A program made the translations under genes and the position numbers. A DNA stretch of 64,000 nt. Origin: Allomuricauda ruestringensis DSM 13258 (GTDB lineage: Bacteria; Bacteroidota; Bacteroidia; Flavobacteriales; Flavobacteriaceae). The stretch's first letter is position 1, and the number at the start of each line of letters is the position of its first letter. A model generated the notes under the pieces. It saw nothing but the letters and a program-made list of their open reading frames with translations. It did not search any database and was not told the DNA's origin. The DNA is taken from positions 620,001 to 684,000 of the forward strand of contig NC_015945.1 in the NCBI RefSeq assembly GCF_000224085.1, written 5' to 3'. This document shows positions 25,671 through 35,194 of the stretch, piece by piece.

Positions 25671-27203
25671 CTATTTTCCTTGTAAAACAATAAGCGAGTG
25701 TGCGGGAACGGTAAGCGATATTTTTCCTTTTTTCAATTTGGCTCCCTTGAATTCCTTTGGCGTCACTTTTTCGGGGTCATCAAAGGAATTATAGTCCTGT
25801 AACTTATCCGATGTCAAAACCTGCCCATTGATGCTTTTGATTTCCAGACCGGAAATATCCAGTTCTACGGGCATTTCGTTTTCAGGATCTATGTTCACCA
25901 AGGAGATATGAACCTTTCCCGTTTCGTCCTTTGATGCGGATACGGATAGGGCCGGAAGTCCCCTGAATGTTATGTTTTTATCAATTTTGGATGGCAACAG
26001 CCGTGCATCTTGGTGCACTTTGTACATGTGCATGACATGATAGGTAGGGGTTTTGATCATTTTTTCCTCATCGGTGAGAATCACGGCCTGCAACACATTG
26101 ACCATTTGGGCCAGATTGGCCATTTTCACCCTTCGGGCGTGGTTGTTGAACGTATTGAGCACTGTTCCTGCGATCATCACATCGCGGATGGTGTTCTGTT
26201 GGTACAGCACCCCGTTTTTTACCTCGGGTTCGGCATCGTACCAGCCTCCCCACTCGTCCACAAAAAGGTCCACTTTCCCTTCGGGATCGTACTTGTCCAT
26301 AATCTCGATGTGTTTGGTGACGTACTCTTCCATTTTCAACGCCTGCTCCATCGATTTGAAGTAGACCTCATCATCAAAATTAACGGATGGCCCCTTGTTG
26401 GACCAATCAATGACTGCATAATCATGAAGGGCCACGGCTTCCATCAAATGGTGCGGCACATTTTTCATCAGGGTTTCCGTCCAGTGATAATCATCTTCCG
26501 ATGCACCGGATGCAATTCTGTAAACTTCTGTATCTCCGGACCAACCTGGCATAAAGGTGGCATATTGTCGATAGATATCGGCATAATATTCAGCTGTCAT
26601 GTTCCCGCCACAGCCCCAGGTTTCGTTGCCCACGCCCCAATATTTTACCTTCCATGGTTTTTCACGACCATTTTCACGGCGCCAGTCGGCCATGGGACTG
26701 ATTCCATCATGGTTGGTGTACTGCACCCAGTCTATCAACTCCTGCACAGTGCCACTGCCCACATTTGCAGAGAGGTAGGGTTCCGCTCCCAATTCTTCAC
26801 AAAGGTTCAAAAAGTTATGGGTCCCAAAGCTGTTGTCCTCTGTGGTTCCGCCCCACCATCGGTTCACAATGGTAGGTCTATCTTCTTTGGGCCCTACCCC
26901 ATCTTTCCAGTGGTAGGTATCGGCAAAACAACCTCCAGGCCACCTTAAATTAGGGATATTGAGTTCCTTGAGCGCCTCGATAATATCGTTTCGGACTCCA
27001 TCGGTATTGGGAATGATTTTGTTTTCCTCCCCAACATAAAGCCCTTCATAAATGCAACGTCCCAGATGTTCGGCAAAATGGCCATAAATCTGTTTGCTGA
27101 TTTGTGGCGAATTGGAATCTTCTGTAATTTGAACCACAACCGATTGTTGTGCGAACAATTGCATTGAGAAAATCAAGCAAAAAAGTAAGGCAAAATATTT
27201 CAT
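25671..27203 (-). CDS. GH51 alpha-L-arabinofuranosidase, secreted
   Basis: 510 residues from ATG 27203, which gives a clean signal peptide (KYFALLFCLIFSMQLFAQQ). The open frame continues to 27254 but the added residues disrupt the signal. GH51 motifs: YGHFAEHLGRCIYEGLYVG, LRWPGGCFADTYHWKDGVGP, acid/base Glu194 in YWGVGNETWGCGG and nucleophile Glu317 in VDLFVDEWGGWYDAEP. Removes alpha-linked arabinofuranose from arabinans, arabinoxylans or arabinogalactan in the periplasm. First gene of the GH51-GH127 operon and divergent from araR, with an imperfect 24-bp palindrome between them. Confidence 0.95.
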   Translation of the reverse strand: MKYFALLFCLIFSMQLFAQQSVVVQITEDSNSPQISKQIYGHFAEHLGRCIYEGLYVGEENKIIPNTDGVRNDIIEALKELNIPNLRWPGGCFADTYHWKDGVGPKEDRPTIVNRWWGGTTEDNSFGTHNFLNLCEELGAEPYLSANVGSGTVQELIDWVQYTNHDGISPMADWRRENGREKPWKVKYWGVGNETWGCGGNMTAEYYADIYRQYATFMPGWSGDTEVYRIASGASEDDYHWTETLMKNVPHHLMEAVALHDYAVIDWSNKGPSVNFDDEVYFKSMEQALKMEEYVTKHIEIMDKYDPEGKVDLFVDEWGGWYDAEPEVKNGVLYQQNTIRDVMIAGTVLNTFNNHARRVKMANLAQMVNVLQAVILTDEEKMIKTPTYHVMHMYKVHQDARLLPSKIDKNITFRGLPALSVSASKDETGKVHISLVNIDPENEMPVELDISGLEIKSINGQVLTSDKLQDYNSFDDPEKVTPKEFKGAKLKKGKISLTVPAHSLIVLQGK

Positions 27204-27587
27204 AAAAAACTGAATTACGGTTTTACAAAAAATCAAAAAAAGACCATAAACCAACCATGGCCTTAACTATAAATTACTAAACTTAAACCAACCCAAACAA
27301 GTCGACTCAATCAACTATTGAAGGTCACTTTTTTTTAAGTGTTGTTTTTACATTTATAAATATAACAAAAGTTTTTGCGTTAAAAAAAATTAAATTACAA
27401 TTTTTATGTGTTTAATTTACACAATTAAAATTTAAAAGACAATCAACTGATTTTATGTATTTTAAATATCCCTAAGTGTTGAGCAATTATTTTTTATTGT
27501 GAATTTTGAATGGTCCAAAAGAGATTTTGGAGCCATTTGCGTACTGGATATTTGTCAAAAAAAATTAGTTTTAGGAATTTAGAACCT
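27204..27587. promoter_or_regulatory. araR/GH51 divergent regulatory region
   Basis: 384 bp of very AT-rich DNA without a gene; short plus-strand codons before 27588 are read-through of the araR frame, not a supported extension. It holds a hairpin CACTT-T6-AAGTG (27326-27341) beside the palindrome at 27345-27368 that is listed separately. -7-like words with one mismatch occur on the minus strand, such as TAAGTTTA near 27280. Confidence 0.5.
27345..27368. promoter_or_regulatory. Candidate AraR operator (imperfect 24-bp palindrome)
   Basis: Centred on ATTTATAAAT, with 10 of 12 base pairs matching between arms; outer arms are TTTTTAC and ATAACAA on the plus strand. Reading the minus strand, its TGTTATATTTAT half recurs upstream of araB (23441-23452, one mismatch). 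This position suits repression of both the GH51 operon and araR itself. Confidence 0.45.
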
Positions 27588-28325
27588 ATGGAAATACCCA
27601 AAGAAGCGAAATTGACCAAAGACATCAACACACAACTCAATTTCTATCAAAAAGAAGACCAAGTCCTTTTGGCTGTGGACTGCATTATTTTTGGTTTCGA
27701 CAAAACCAACCTGAAAATTTTGCTGATCAAACGGAATTTTGAACCTGAAAAGGGAAAATGGTCCCTGATCGGTGGGTTTTTGAAAAAAAATGAAAATCTT
27801 GACCAAGCTGCGATACGGGTGCTTAACACCCTCACCGGATTGAGCGATATTTACATGGAACAGCTCTACACCTACAGTAAAGTGGACCGAGACCCTGGGC
27901 AACGCACCATTTCGGTGGCATATTTTGCCCTGATCGATGTGGATTCCCATCAGTTCGACGGGATTCAAATCGATTCTGCCCGTTGGTTCGACCTTGATGA
28001 AGCTCCTGAGCTGATTTTTGACCATAATGAAATGATCCGGAAGGCCATTTCAAGATTACAGCGTAGGGCCATGACCATGCCCATAGGTTTTGAACTGCTC
28101 CCCGAAAAGTTCACCATGCGACAGCTTCAAAATCTATATGAGTCCATTTTGGACAAAAAACTGGACAAACGCAACTTCATCAACAAGATCAATTCTTTGG
28201 ACGTACTGGTGAAATTGGACGAAAAGGACATGACCGTCTCGCGCAAGGGTGCCTATCTGTATGTTTTTGACAAGGAGAAATACGAAAAGAAAGTCGAGGA
28301 AGACGGATTCAGTTTCAAACTGTAA
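27588..28325 (+). CDS. araR: Nudix-domain transcriptional regulator of arabinose use (AraR/NrtR type)
   Basis: 245 residues from ATG 27588. An upstream in-frame ATG at 27510 adds residues without family likeness. N-terminal Nudix fold (about 25-150): LLAVDCIIFGFDKTNLKILLIKRNFEPEKGKWSLIGGF. The Nudix box that should read REUxEE is RVLNTLTG, so the catalytic glutamates are gone and the domain must sense a ligand instead. The C-terminal winged helix (about 165-240) includes LLPEKFTMRQLQNLYESILDKKLDKRNFINKI. This is the layout of the Bacteroides L-arabinose repressor AraR, released by L-arabinose. Placed between the GH51-GH127 operon and GH43, divergent from the former. A short hairpin AGCA-GTTC-TGCT overlaps the convergent stops at about 28337-28348. 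Confidence 0.88.
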   Translation: MEIPKEAKLTKDINTQLNFYQKEDQVLLAVDCIIFGFDKTNLKILLIKRNFEPEKGKWSLIGGFLKKNENLDQAAIRVLNTLTGLSDIYMEQLYTYSKVDRDPGQRTISVAYFALIDVDSHQFDGIQIDSARWFDLDEAPELIFDHNEMIRKAISRLQRRAMTMPIGFELLPEKFTMRQLQNLYESILDKKLDKRNFINKINSLDVLVKLDEKDMTVSRKGAYLYVFDKEKYEKKVEEDGFSFKL

Positions 28326-28346
28326 TCATCGTCAAAAGCAGTTCTG

Positions 28347-30497
28347 CTACTTTTTACCATCTGATGGCATTGTTGCTTGCATCAGCTTTTTGATTTCACT
28401 TTCGGTCAGCGCATAATCATACATCTGCATGGATGCCATATAGCCGGAATAGTTCTCGCCCACATCCGAGGCGCCTATCCTGATTTTGGCATCATCAATC
28501 TGTGAGGCCAAGGTCATGTTTTGGGAATTGTCCAACTCCCCATCCACATATACTTTTTCCACTACCCCATCAAATGTCAGCACAATATGGTGCCATTCAT
28601 TTGCTGGTGGAAGATTGTTGTATTTCATATCAAAATGGCCATCCAAATGTGCTGCAGCTCCATAGTTGCCACTGTTAAAATGCAAAGCATTGTAGGAATT
28701 GGCCAGATTATATTTAAAGCGGTCGCACCAAGAAACCAAACACTCATCCTCTTTGGCTATTTGCGGATTTTTGACCCAAGTGGCCATAGTAAAAGCCCCG
28801 TTCCATTCCAAGCTTTTGGGAACAGGCCTGTCCAGAACAAGAGCGCCTTTGGTGAAATTAAATGCTTTTACTCCTTCCTTATCTTCGTTTACGCTCACTT
28901 CGCCATCCTTTTCAAAGTTTCCACCAATGTCTCCTTTATTGGGCAAATCAATAAAGTCTCCATTTTGTGGAACATCCATGGCGTCAATAGCTACCAATTC
29001 CCTATTTAAACTTTTTGCTCCAGAGCCTTCTTTTGATGGTTTGCTTTGCAATGACAAAGGAATTTCAAACAAAGAACCAAAAACCTTGATGTTCCATACG
29101 GCTGCATATTGACCTGTTTTTTCCGTATCCAAGACGGTAAGTTTCAAATAGCGGGCCTTGACATCATTATCATCGATCATGGGGCTTCCTGGTATCTTGT
29201 TATCGGAGCGGTCAGCAAAATGTTTCCAGTTCTTCCCGTCCGTGGAATGTTCCAGTTTGTATTGGTAGTAGTACCCGGCAAACTCAAATTGGGTCATCAC
29301 TCTTTTGATTTGGGTCTCTTTTCCTAAATCCAAGGTCAAATGCTGCGGAAAAGAGTTGTCTCCGGCTTTCCACATCGTAGCGTTGTGATTATCCGTAGCA
29401 AAAGAGGGTTTATACTCATAATCGTATTGAAGAGACTGCAAATGATAAAAAGAAGAGGTTGTTGTCTTAGTTCCCAATGCCAAATTTTTTTGAGCGTCGG
29501 ATTTCACCAACTTTTGGAGGCTCTTGCTTCCCTGAAGCACTTTTTTTAGGGTGGAGTCATTTTCAAAAACCATTTCGTCCACACAAACTTGGCGCGACAG
29601 ACCTCCCCTTGTCATGGGGTAATCATGTTTGTGATAGACTATGTAGTAACGCCCGTTTTCTTCCAAAACTGAATGATGTCCGGGACCATGTACGGTTCCA
29701 TCTTTATTGGTGCTTAGTATAGGATTATTTTGCCCCGGAATGAAAGGACCGTAAGGACTATCAGAATAAGAATATCTCACATTGTAGGTTTCATCGTGAC
29801 AGGAACCTCCGGAATACATAAAAATATATTTGTCCCCTTTTTTTATCATGTAGGCGGCTTCAAAGGGCTGTGGGGTCTCTTCCAAAGGAATGTTCTTCGG
29901 TTTTTTGATTGTTGCCATACCGCCTGAATCCAACTCACCCACGGCATATCCGCCATTGTAGTGCACCCATGTGCCCCAATAGGCATAGATCCTACCATCA
30001 TCATCCTTAAAAAATTGTGCATCAAGGGACGGGAATCCCTTTCTTGGATAGTTATGGGCAATCACCGGGGTATCATCTTCGTTTAATTTTTCCCAAGGAC
30101 CTACGGGAGTATCGGACACATATCCATATATATTGCACCCTGCCTGACAATTACCAAAATAGAGATAATATTTGCCATCATTACCTTCAATGATATCCGG
30201 TGCCCAAAAATTCCTAAGATTCACGGACTCCAAGGAGGGAACCTCCATGGTATAATTGTACCAATGCTTGAAATCCTTGCTATACCAAACCGTAGGAACC
30301 CCAGAGGCCAACATTTCATTATCGGTGGTGGCGTAGATGTAATACGTATCACCAAACTTTTTGATGGTCGGGTCGGCAAAATATCCGGGAAGAATCGGGT
30401 TCACATTTTCAATGGACAGCTGTCCCATACGTTCTTGGCCAAAAACACTTCCAAAAACCAGCAACAGTAAAAATATGTTCCACAACCTTTGCCTCAT
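28347..30497 (-). CDS. GH43 glycosidase with F5/8-type and LamG modules, secreted
   Basis: 716 residues with signal peptide ending FGQ. The N-terminal five-bladed propeller (about 30-335) has catalytic candidates Asp42 (GYFADPTI), Asp159 (FPSLDAQFF) and Glu213 (QPFEAAYM), as in GH43. The middle module (about 345-480) looks like a discoidin/CBM32 domain (ATMWKAGDNSFPQHLTLDLGKETQIKRV, YQYKLEHSTDGKNWKHF, ARYLKLTV). The last module (about 525-705) is LamG/concanavalin-like (WNGAFTMATWVKNP, WHHIVLTFDGVVEKVYVDGEL). Activity probably alpha-L-arabinofuranosidase, beta-xylosidase or galactosidase; the operon suggests arabinose-containing glycans. It lies 24 bp after the DUF5695 gene, so the two are likely co-transcribed. 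Confidence 0.9.
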   Translation of the reverse strand: MRQRLWNIFLLLLVFGSVFGQERMGQLSIENVNPILPGYFADPTIKKFGDTYYIYATTDNEMLASGVPTVWYSKDFKHWYNYTMEVPSLESVNLRNFWAPDIIEGNDGKYYLYFGNCQAGCNIYGYVSDTPVGPWEKLNEDDTPVIAHNYPRKGFPSLDAQFFKDDDGRIYAYWGTWVHYNGGYAVGELDSGGMATIKKPKNIPLEETPQPFEAAYMIKKGDKYIFMYSGGSCHDETYNVRYSYSDSPYGPFIPGQNNPILSTNKDGTVHGPGHHSVLEENGRYYIVYHKHDYPMTRGGLSRQVCVDEMVFENDSTLKKVLQGSKSLQKLVKSDAQKNLALGTKTTTSSFYHLQSLQYDYEYKPSFATDNHNATMWKAGDNSFPQHLTLDLGKETQIKRVMTQFEFAGYYYQYKLEHSTDGKNWKHFADRSDNKIPGSPMIDDNDVKARYLKLTVLDTEKTGQYAAVWNIKVFGSLFEIPLSLQSKPSKEGSGAKSLNRELVAIDAMDVPQNGDFIDLPNKGDIGGNFEKDGEVSVNEDKEGVKAFNFTKGALVLDRPVPKSLEWNGAFTMATWVKNPQIAKEDECLVSWCDRFKYNLANSYNALHFNSGNYGAAAHLDGHFDMKYNNLPPANEWHHIVLTFDGVVEKVYVDGELDNSQNMTLASQIDDAKIRIGASDVGENYSGYMASMQMYDYALTESEIKKLMQATMPSDGKK

Positions 30498-30521
30498 GTC
30501 ACACCTTGTATCGCAACTTTG

Positions 30522-33227
30522 TTATTGTAGCTTAATCTCCGTTTCGTTCTTACCCAACTCAATTTGGTATGCTCCCCTCACCTTTTTGAAAGGAAGTTCA
30601 GCATCGCTTCCATCCACACGCAAATAGGCATAAGGGGTATGTGCTGTTTTGCTACCCAAAGTAAGATTCAGTTCGCCCGTTTTATCATTATAAGCCACTT
30701 TTTTAAACGAACCTGCATCCAAGGTCAACCATAACTTTTTAGGTGCTATGAAAACTTTTGATTTTGCGGCCGTGGTAAGTTCCACTTCCACCACATCCCC
30801 TTTTTGGGACAAGTTGCCCCCGAAGGCCAACCACCCCATATCCTCATCCTTGACAAGGTAGGAAGACGTGTTCACAGCATATCCGTAGAACCCAGAACCA
30901 TAATCCCCTGAAATCCCGTCAATTTTGAGCGCGGAAGGGTACGAATGGAACGCTGCCGGGCCAAATCCATCTTGGGTAATGTTGGAAATTCCTCCCAAAA
31001 GCCCCCCATAACCTACTTTCAATAGATAGAGATTATCAGGTTTCTTTCTGAAGTGGCTCAGCACGGGAATGGCATTCAAAGATGATCCATAATGATGGAT
31101 TTGACGTTCGACCCGTGAGGTCTCTCCCGCTTTTCCACCATACAAAAAGTCCCAATACCTTCTGGCATTGCCATTATAGCCCCAGTGTGGCATAGTGGGC
31201 ATATAGGCCAAAATAGCTCTAAGGGTAACCATTGCTTTTCGGTCATATCCGAAGTAATCGGACCACACGTACACTTCTTCCTGTCCTGTGGAATCCCAGG
31301 GCATTTCACTGCCAAAAGGATAATCCAATGCTCGCCAATGATCTGCTCTTTGCTTCATTCGTTCTTCCAGATCGGTGGCCATTTCTGTAAGCCCTTCATT
31401 TTTCAAATCTTCCAAAACAAAGAGGAACACGGAACCTTCCATCTGCCCAAATTGAGCATAATAGGGTGCTTGTTCCACCATGGCAACACTGGTATGGTAG
31501 GCATTTTCCAAATACCAATCCCAAGGATGGTTGTCCACCAATCCCTGATGATAACGGGACAAACGGTACATGACCCAATAGGCCGCTGCCACGTGGGGAT
31601 AATTGTACGATCTTCCAGGGTCGTTGGCATGTTTGTGGTCCCATGCGGCCCAAGTATTGTAATTAATCTTGTCACTGTACGTTCCCTTGGGCAGGGAATC
31701 GGGCTCGTAGTAAAATATGCTCTTTTTTACCCCATATTTTTGAGGTCCTTCGTTATACTGGATGCCTCCCCAAAGGGTTTCATCGACAAACGCTTGCAGT
31801 TTTTTGATTTCTTCTTTGTCAGGTTGCACCAACTGCTTCACAACGGCGGCCAACCAACTTCCGGCCCCGCCCTCATCACTCAATCCACTGATCCAAACCC
31901 TTCCATCTTGCACCACCTGTTCTTTTTTCTCATAATCATAACTGATGGCCGATGGATTACGTCCAAAAGGGTCGTTAGGGCCATCGAACCACTGTTCCGT
32001 AGTCAAAAAATGTCCAAAATCCTTGATGACCTCTGTTTCCGGCTTAATGATTTTATAGTTGATGGTTTGCTCCACGCCATCCTCATAAGTGACCGTGAGC
32101 CTTGCCCTGCCCCATTTTTTTCCTTGGACACTATATTTTTTCTTTCCTGATGGCGTAGTGTCTTCTTCTTTAACATCCAGGGCGCCTTTTGGCTCTACTT
32201 CCAAAGCAGCAATATCACTTTTGTAATGGATGAACAATTGGGCGTTGACATCTTGGGGCAACACATAACCGGGAACCCCAACCGCCACCGGATGTTCTTC
32301 CTTCACCAAGGTTTCTTGAATATTTTTAATGCCTTCGGAAAGGACGAATTTCAAAGAAAAGCTTTTTGTTTCCTTGGGTTCAAGGGTAAGCGATGTGGGC
32401 TTGTTCCACTGTTCCACTCCTTTCCATTCTTTTTCTGCGTAGGCCTTGCTATGGGCCATCCACTCGTGAAATCCTTCAAAAACGATACTCTTCGGTGTCG
32501 GGTCATCCAACAAAGGTCTGTACGCCTCAAAAGCCATGTTCTCCTTGGGCAATACCAATAGTGCTGGACCTCCTCCGCTCAATCTTTTCACCTCCAGATA
32601 GCCGGCATCTTTTCCAATATAGGGATCAAAGAACACGTTTTGGGCATGGGTCTCTACCAAAGATTTACCTTCCAGAATGTTGTTGAATACCATGGGAAGG
32701 CCCAATGCTCCAATTTCTACGGAAGTATTTTGTTTGTTGGTGATTTCAAAACGCATCACCAATTGATCGTTGTCCAGCTCGTAATACCGTTTTACTGAAA
32801 CCGGAATGTCATTGGGCAAGGTATTGGCCAAATTGGCGGCTGCAAGGATATTTCCACTGACCTCCAAAGGCTTTACAGCTGCACGGCTGGTAGCGGTGGA
32901 ATAATTTTTCCATATACCATTGGGATCCTTTATCCTAAGATTGATATCGCCCAAATGGTAGAGACTGTCCTTGTCCCTGATTTCTAGCCGTTCCCCGGGC
33001 GTAAAATCAAAATAAGGCTCACTATTTGGGTGAAGGGCTGCAATTGTTTGGGATGCCTTGACCAATTTCAATTGAAAGTCGGGGGTGTTGAATTTTTGAT
33101 AGACATCGGCAATACCCAAGGTAGATTCCCTTTTCTCGACCTTGCTCCAATACGTTTGCTGTGCTTCCACTGTTGATAGGGCCACAAAACAAAATGTCGA
33201 TACCATCCAATACTTTATATGCTTCAT
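30522..33227 (-). CDS. DUF5695-like secreted protein, candidate carbohydrate-active enzyme
   Basis: 901 residues from ATG 33227, giving a signal peptide ending VEAQQ; the frame extends to 33269 without benefit. The first half is beta-rich and resembles the galactose-mutarotase-like N-terminal domains of alpha/alpha-toroid glycosidases (YYELDNDQLVMRFEITN, IGALGLPMVFNN, FEGFHEWMAHSKAYAEKEWKG). The second half is helix-rich with aromatic clusters (YNYPHVAAAYWVMYRLSRYHQG, WDWYLENAYHTSVAMVEQAPYYAQFGQMEGSVF, AILAYMPTMPHWGYNGNARRYWDFLYGGK), as expected for a six-hairpin barrel. I recognise it as DUF5695. Encoded between the GH43 and a peptidase in the arabinose locus. Specific activity not readable; Glu/Asp residues in the helical half are candidate catalysts. 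Confidence 0.65.
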   Translation of the reverse strand: MKHIKYWMVSTFCFVALSTVEAQQTYWSKVEKRESTLGIADVYQKFNTPDFQLKLVKASQTIAALHPNSEPYFDFTPGERLEIRDKDSLYHLGDINLRIKDPNGIWKNYSTATSRAAVKPLEVSGNILAAANLANTLPNDIPVSVKRYYELDNDQLVMRFEITNKQNTSVEIGALGLPMVFNNILEGKSLVETHAQNVFFDPYIGKDAGYLEVKRLSGGGPALLVLPKENMAFEAYRPLLDDPTPKSIVFEGFHEWMAHSKAYAEKEWKGVEQWNKPTSLTLEPKETKSFSLKFVLSEGIKNIQETLVKEEHPVAVGVPGYVLPQDVNAQLFIHYKSDIAALEVEPKGALDVKEEDTTPSGKKKYSVQGKKWGRARLTVTYEDGVEQTINYKIIKPETEVIKDFGHFLTTEQWFDGPNDPFGRNPSAISYDYEKKEQVVQDGRVWISGLSDEGGAGSWLAAVVKQLVQPDKEEIKKLQAFVDETLWGGIQYNEGPQKYGVKKSIFYYEPDSLPKGTYSDKINYNTWAAWDHKHANDPGRSYNYPHVAAAYWVMYRLSRYHQGLVDNHPWDWYLENAYHTSVAMVEQAPYYAQFGQMEGSVFLFVLEDLKNEGLTEMATDLEERMKQRADHWRALDYPFGSEMPWDSTGQEEVYVWSDYFGYDRKAMVTLRAILAYMPTMPHWGYNGNARRYWDFLYGGKAGETSRVERQIHHYGSSLNAIPVLSHFRKKPDNLYLLKVGYGGLLGGISNITQDGFGPAAFHSYPSALKIDGISGDYGSGFYGYAVNTSSYLVKDEDMGWLAFGGNLSQKGDVVEVELTTAAKSKVFIAPKKLWLTLDAGSFKKVAYNDKTGELNLTLGSKTAHTPYAYLRVDGSDAELPFKKVRGAYQIELGKNETEIKLQ

Positions 33228-33300
33228 TTTCGTGCTAGTTTGGTTTTTGAGGGAAATGTACATTGACACCTCCCTTATCTCTAAAATAATCTGTATGTTC

Positions 33301-34998
33301 CTATTGGAACGCTGTGGAGAACTTCCACTTGGTTTTATAGTTTTTGTTGAGCGGCAGGTCTTGCAAAAGACTGCGAAGGAGCTCCACGGGCATTCTTCCT
33401 TCTTGCATCACCCGATCGTGAAATTGTTTCTCTGTCCAGCCCTTTTCCAACATTTCGTTCCGGAGCGCATAAAATTGCAGTCCGCCCATCATGTAGGCCA
33501 GTTGGTACAATGGTGGGTAATTGGTTGTAAAGGAGCGTCTCACCTCTGCTTCGGCATTGGCATACTCGTGACCCACTTCATCCACCAACAGATCGATACA
33601 TTCCTGTGGGGTCATCTCACCTAAATGAAACTTAAGCGAGAAAATAATCCGTGCACATCTGTGGATCCTCCAAAACAGCATACCGAGTTTTTGCTCTGGT
33701 GTTTGGGGAAAATCCTTGTTCCACAGGTTAATTTCCCAATAGAGGGCCCATCCTTCTGTCCAAAAAGGGGTGGAAAAAGGTCTACGGTAACTTTTATGAC
33801 GACTGGTCATGAAATATTGTAGGTTGTGGCCCGGCAACAATTCGTGCTGTACCGTGGGAAATGAGAAATTCGGATTGTTGCCCCGCATGCTCATCAACTT
33901 GTCGTTATGGTCCATTTCCATGGTGGGGTAGGAAATGATGATGTCCCTTCCTCCCAAAAAGAACGGATTGACCTTTTGTCTTTCTGGGCTCATCATTTTC
34001 ATGCCCCAGGTTTCCTTGGCCAAATCCGGCAAGGTAATCAAATCTCTTTCTTCAATAAACTCCACAGAATGTGAATAAAGGTCCATGATGGCCTGTGGTT
34101 GTTCGCCAGCGGGAACGTAGGTGTTTTTTACATGTTCCAAGGCCTTTTTCCAGTCATCGCCATACCCCAATTCGCGAGATGCCTTTATCATCTCGTTTTT
34201 GCACCATTCAAATTGTTCTTCGGCAGTTTTTATGAGCTCGGCCGGAGTGTAGGGAATGAATGCCATGGATAGGCTTTCATTCAACGCGTCCTCACCGATC
34301 GGTTTACCTACAATACCGCTGCCATCATCCTTGACACTGTTCTGTGAATAGTTGTTTTTTAAGAATTCGGCATAAGCGGTCAACTTTTCGTTGAGTTTTT
34401 CATAAGGTTTTTCCACCCACCACGTAAAATCCGGGTCGTAACCATAGTAAAAATTGTATGCCTCTTCCAAGCCTTTTTGCAGCGAAAGCACCACACTGGA
34501 AGCTTTGTCTGCCGTTTGCCAATCTTTAAAGGGCTTGGTTTTCCATGATTCTATTTCCGAATCAATGGTTTTGGTGGCATTTTGAAATAGCTGTGCCAAT
34601 TTTTTGGCATCTGGCTTTTTGCCCCTACGTCGCTCTTGCATAAACGGAAAAATATCCTTGGCAAAATGGCTTACTTCATCAACTTCCTTGAAAGCATTGT
34701 AATCTTGGTTTAAAAAATACTCGCCCTTGGTCATCAAATTTTTCAAAAGAACGTAGTCCACTTTCCCTTGCTGCGATAAGGAACCAAAGTCAATCCCTGC
34801 CATTTTCTTCTTCCAGTCGGAATAAAATGTAGAGAAACGCTGGTAATATTCTTCGGATTCATCAACTATGTATGTTCGGTTCAACGCCCAGTTATCTGCT
34901 TCAAACTCGGTAACGAGGTCGGCCAATTTGCTGGTCTGCGCCGTTGCGAAGGAGCCCACCATGGCCACGATTATGATTCCTGTTTTTTTTAAACCCAT
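33301..34998 (-). CDS. DUF885-family zinc metallopeptidase-like protein, exported
   Basis: 565 residues with a signal peptide (GLKKTGIIIVAMVGSFATAQ). The zinc motif HELLPGH (385-391) and the following FWTEGWALYWE, which would supply the third ligand Glu, are the DUF885 signature; the family is distantly related to M32 carboxypeptidases. Other landmarks: DKLMSMRGNNPNFSFPTVQ before the motif and YANAEAEVRRSFTTNYPPLYQLAYMMGGLQFYALR after it. It is likely a periplasmic peptidase. In this cluster it may work with the dipeptidyl-peptidase IV at 38304 on glycoprotein backbones. Substrate is inferred. Confidence 0.85.
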   Translation of the reverse strand: MGLKKTGIIIVAMVGSFATAQTSKLADLVTEFEADNWALNRTYIVDESEEYYQRFSTFYSDWKKKMAGIDFGSLSQQGKVDYVLLKNLMTKGEYFLNQDYNAFKEVDEVSHFAKDIFPFMQERRRGKKPDAKKLAQLFQNATKTIDSEIESWKTKPFKDWQTADKASSVVLSLQKGLEEAYNFYYGYDPDFTWWVEKPYEKLNEKLTAYAEFLKNNYSQNSVKDDGSGIVGKPIGEDALNESLSMAFIPYTPAELIKTAEEQFEWCKNEMIKASRELGYGDDWKKALEHVKNTYVPAGEQPQAIMDLYSHSVEFIEERDLITLPDLAKETWGMKMMSPERQKVNPFFLGGRDIIISYPTMEMDHNDKLMSMRGNNPNFSFPTVQHELLPGHNLQYFMTSRHKSYRRPFSTPFWTEGWALYWEINLWNKDFPQTPEQKLGMLFWRIHRCARIIFSLKFHLGEMTPQECIDLLVDEVGHEYANAEAEVRRSFTTNYPPLYQLAYMMGGLQFYALRNEMLEKGWTEKQFHDRVMQEGRMPVELLRSLLQDLPLNKNYKTKWKFSTAFQ

Positions 34999-35084
34999 AT
35001 TGCTTATGTTTAGTTTTTATCCTTTACTACCTAAAGGTAGTGATTGGTTTTTTGAATGCCAGGCACCATTTTTCTGTACTTGGC

Positions 35085-35160
35085 TGTCATTTTGAACGAG
35101 ACCAAGAAGAGTGAAGAACCTTTTGCCATCGAAGAGATTCCTGCCCTTGATCGGAATGAT
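35085..35160. repeat. Extragenic palindrome, flavobacterial type
   Basis: Begins TGTCATTTTGAACGAG and ends CGGAATGAT, with AAGAGTGAAGAACC and GAAGAGATTCC in between. Ends are partially complementary (GTCATTTT / GGAATGAT). It lies in the 196-bp gap between the LamG-GH127/146 protein and the DUF885 gene, beside a small CTACCT-AA-AGGTAG hairpin (35027-35040). It may mark a transcription-unit break. Confidence 0.5.
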
Positions 35161-35194
35161 AGTTTAGGGGCATTCAATGTTTTGATTATAAAAA

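Noticed and set aside
24417-26948. Long plus-strand open frames (301 and 312 residues) opposite GH127 and GH51
   Set aside because: They are exact antisense to well-supported glycosidase genes, have no domain, and their amino-acid composition (His, Pro, Ile, Cys rich) is that of reverse-strand shadow frames.
31185-32150. Plus-strand frame of 321 residues opposite the DUF5695 gene
   Set aside because: Antisense to a long gene with a signal peptide and no recognisable fold of its own.
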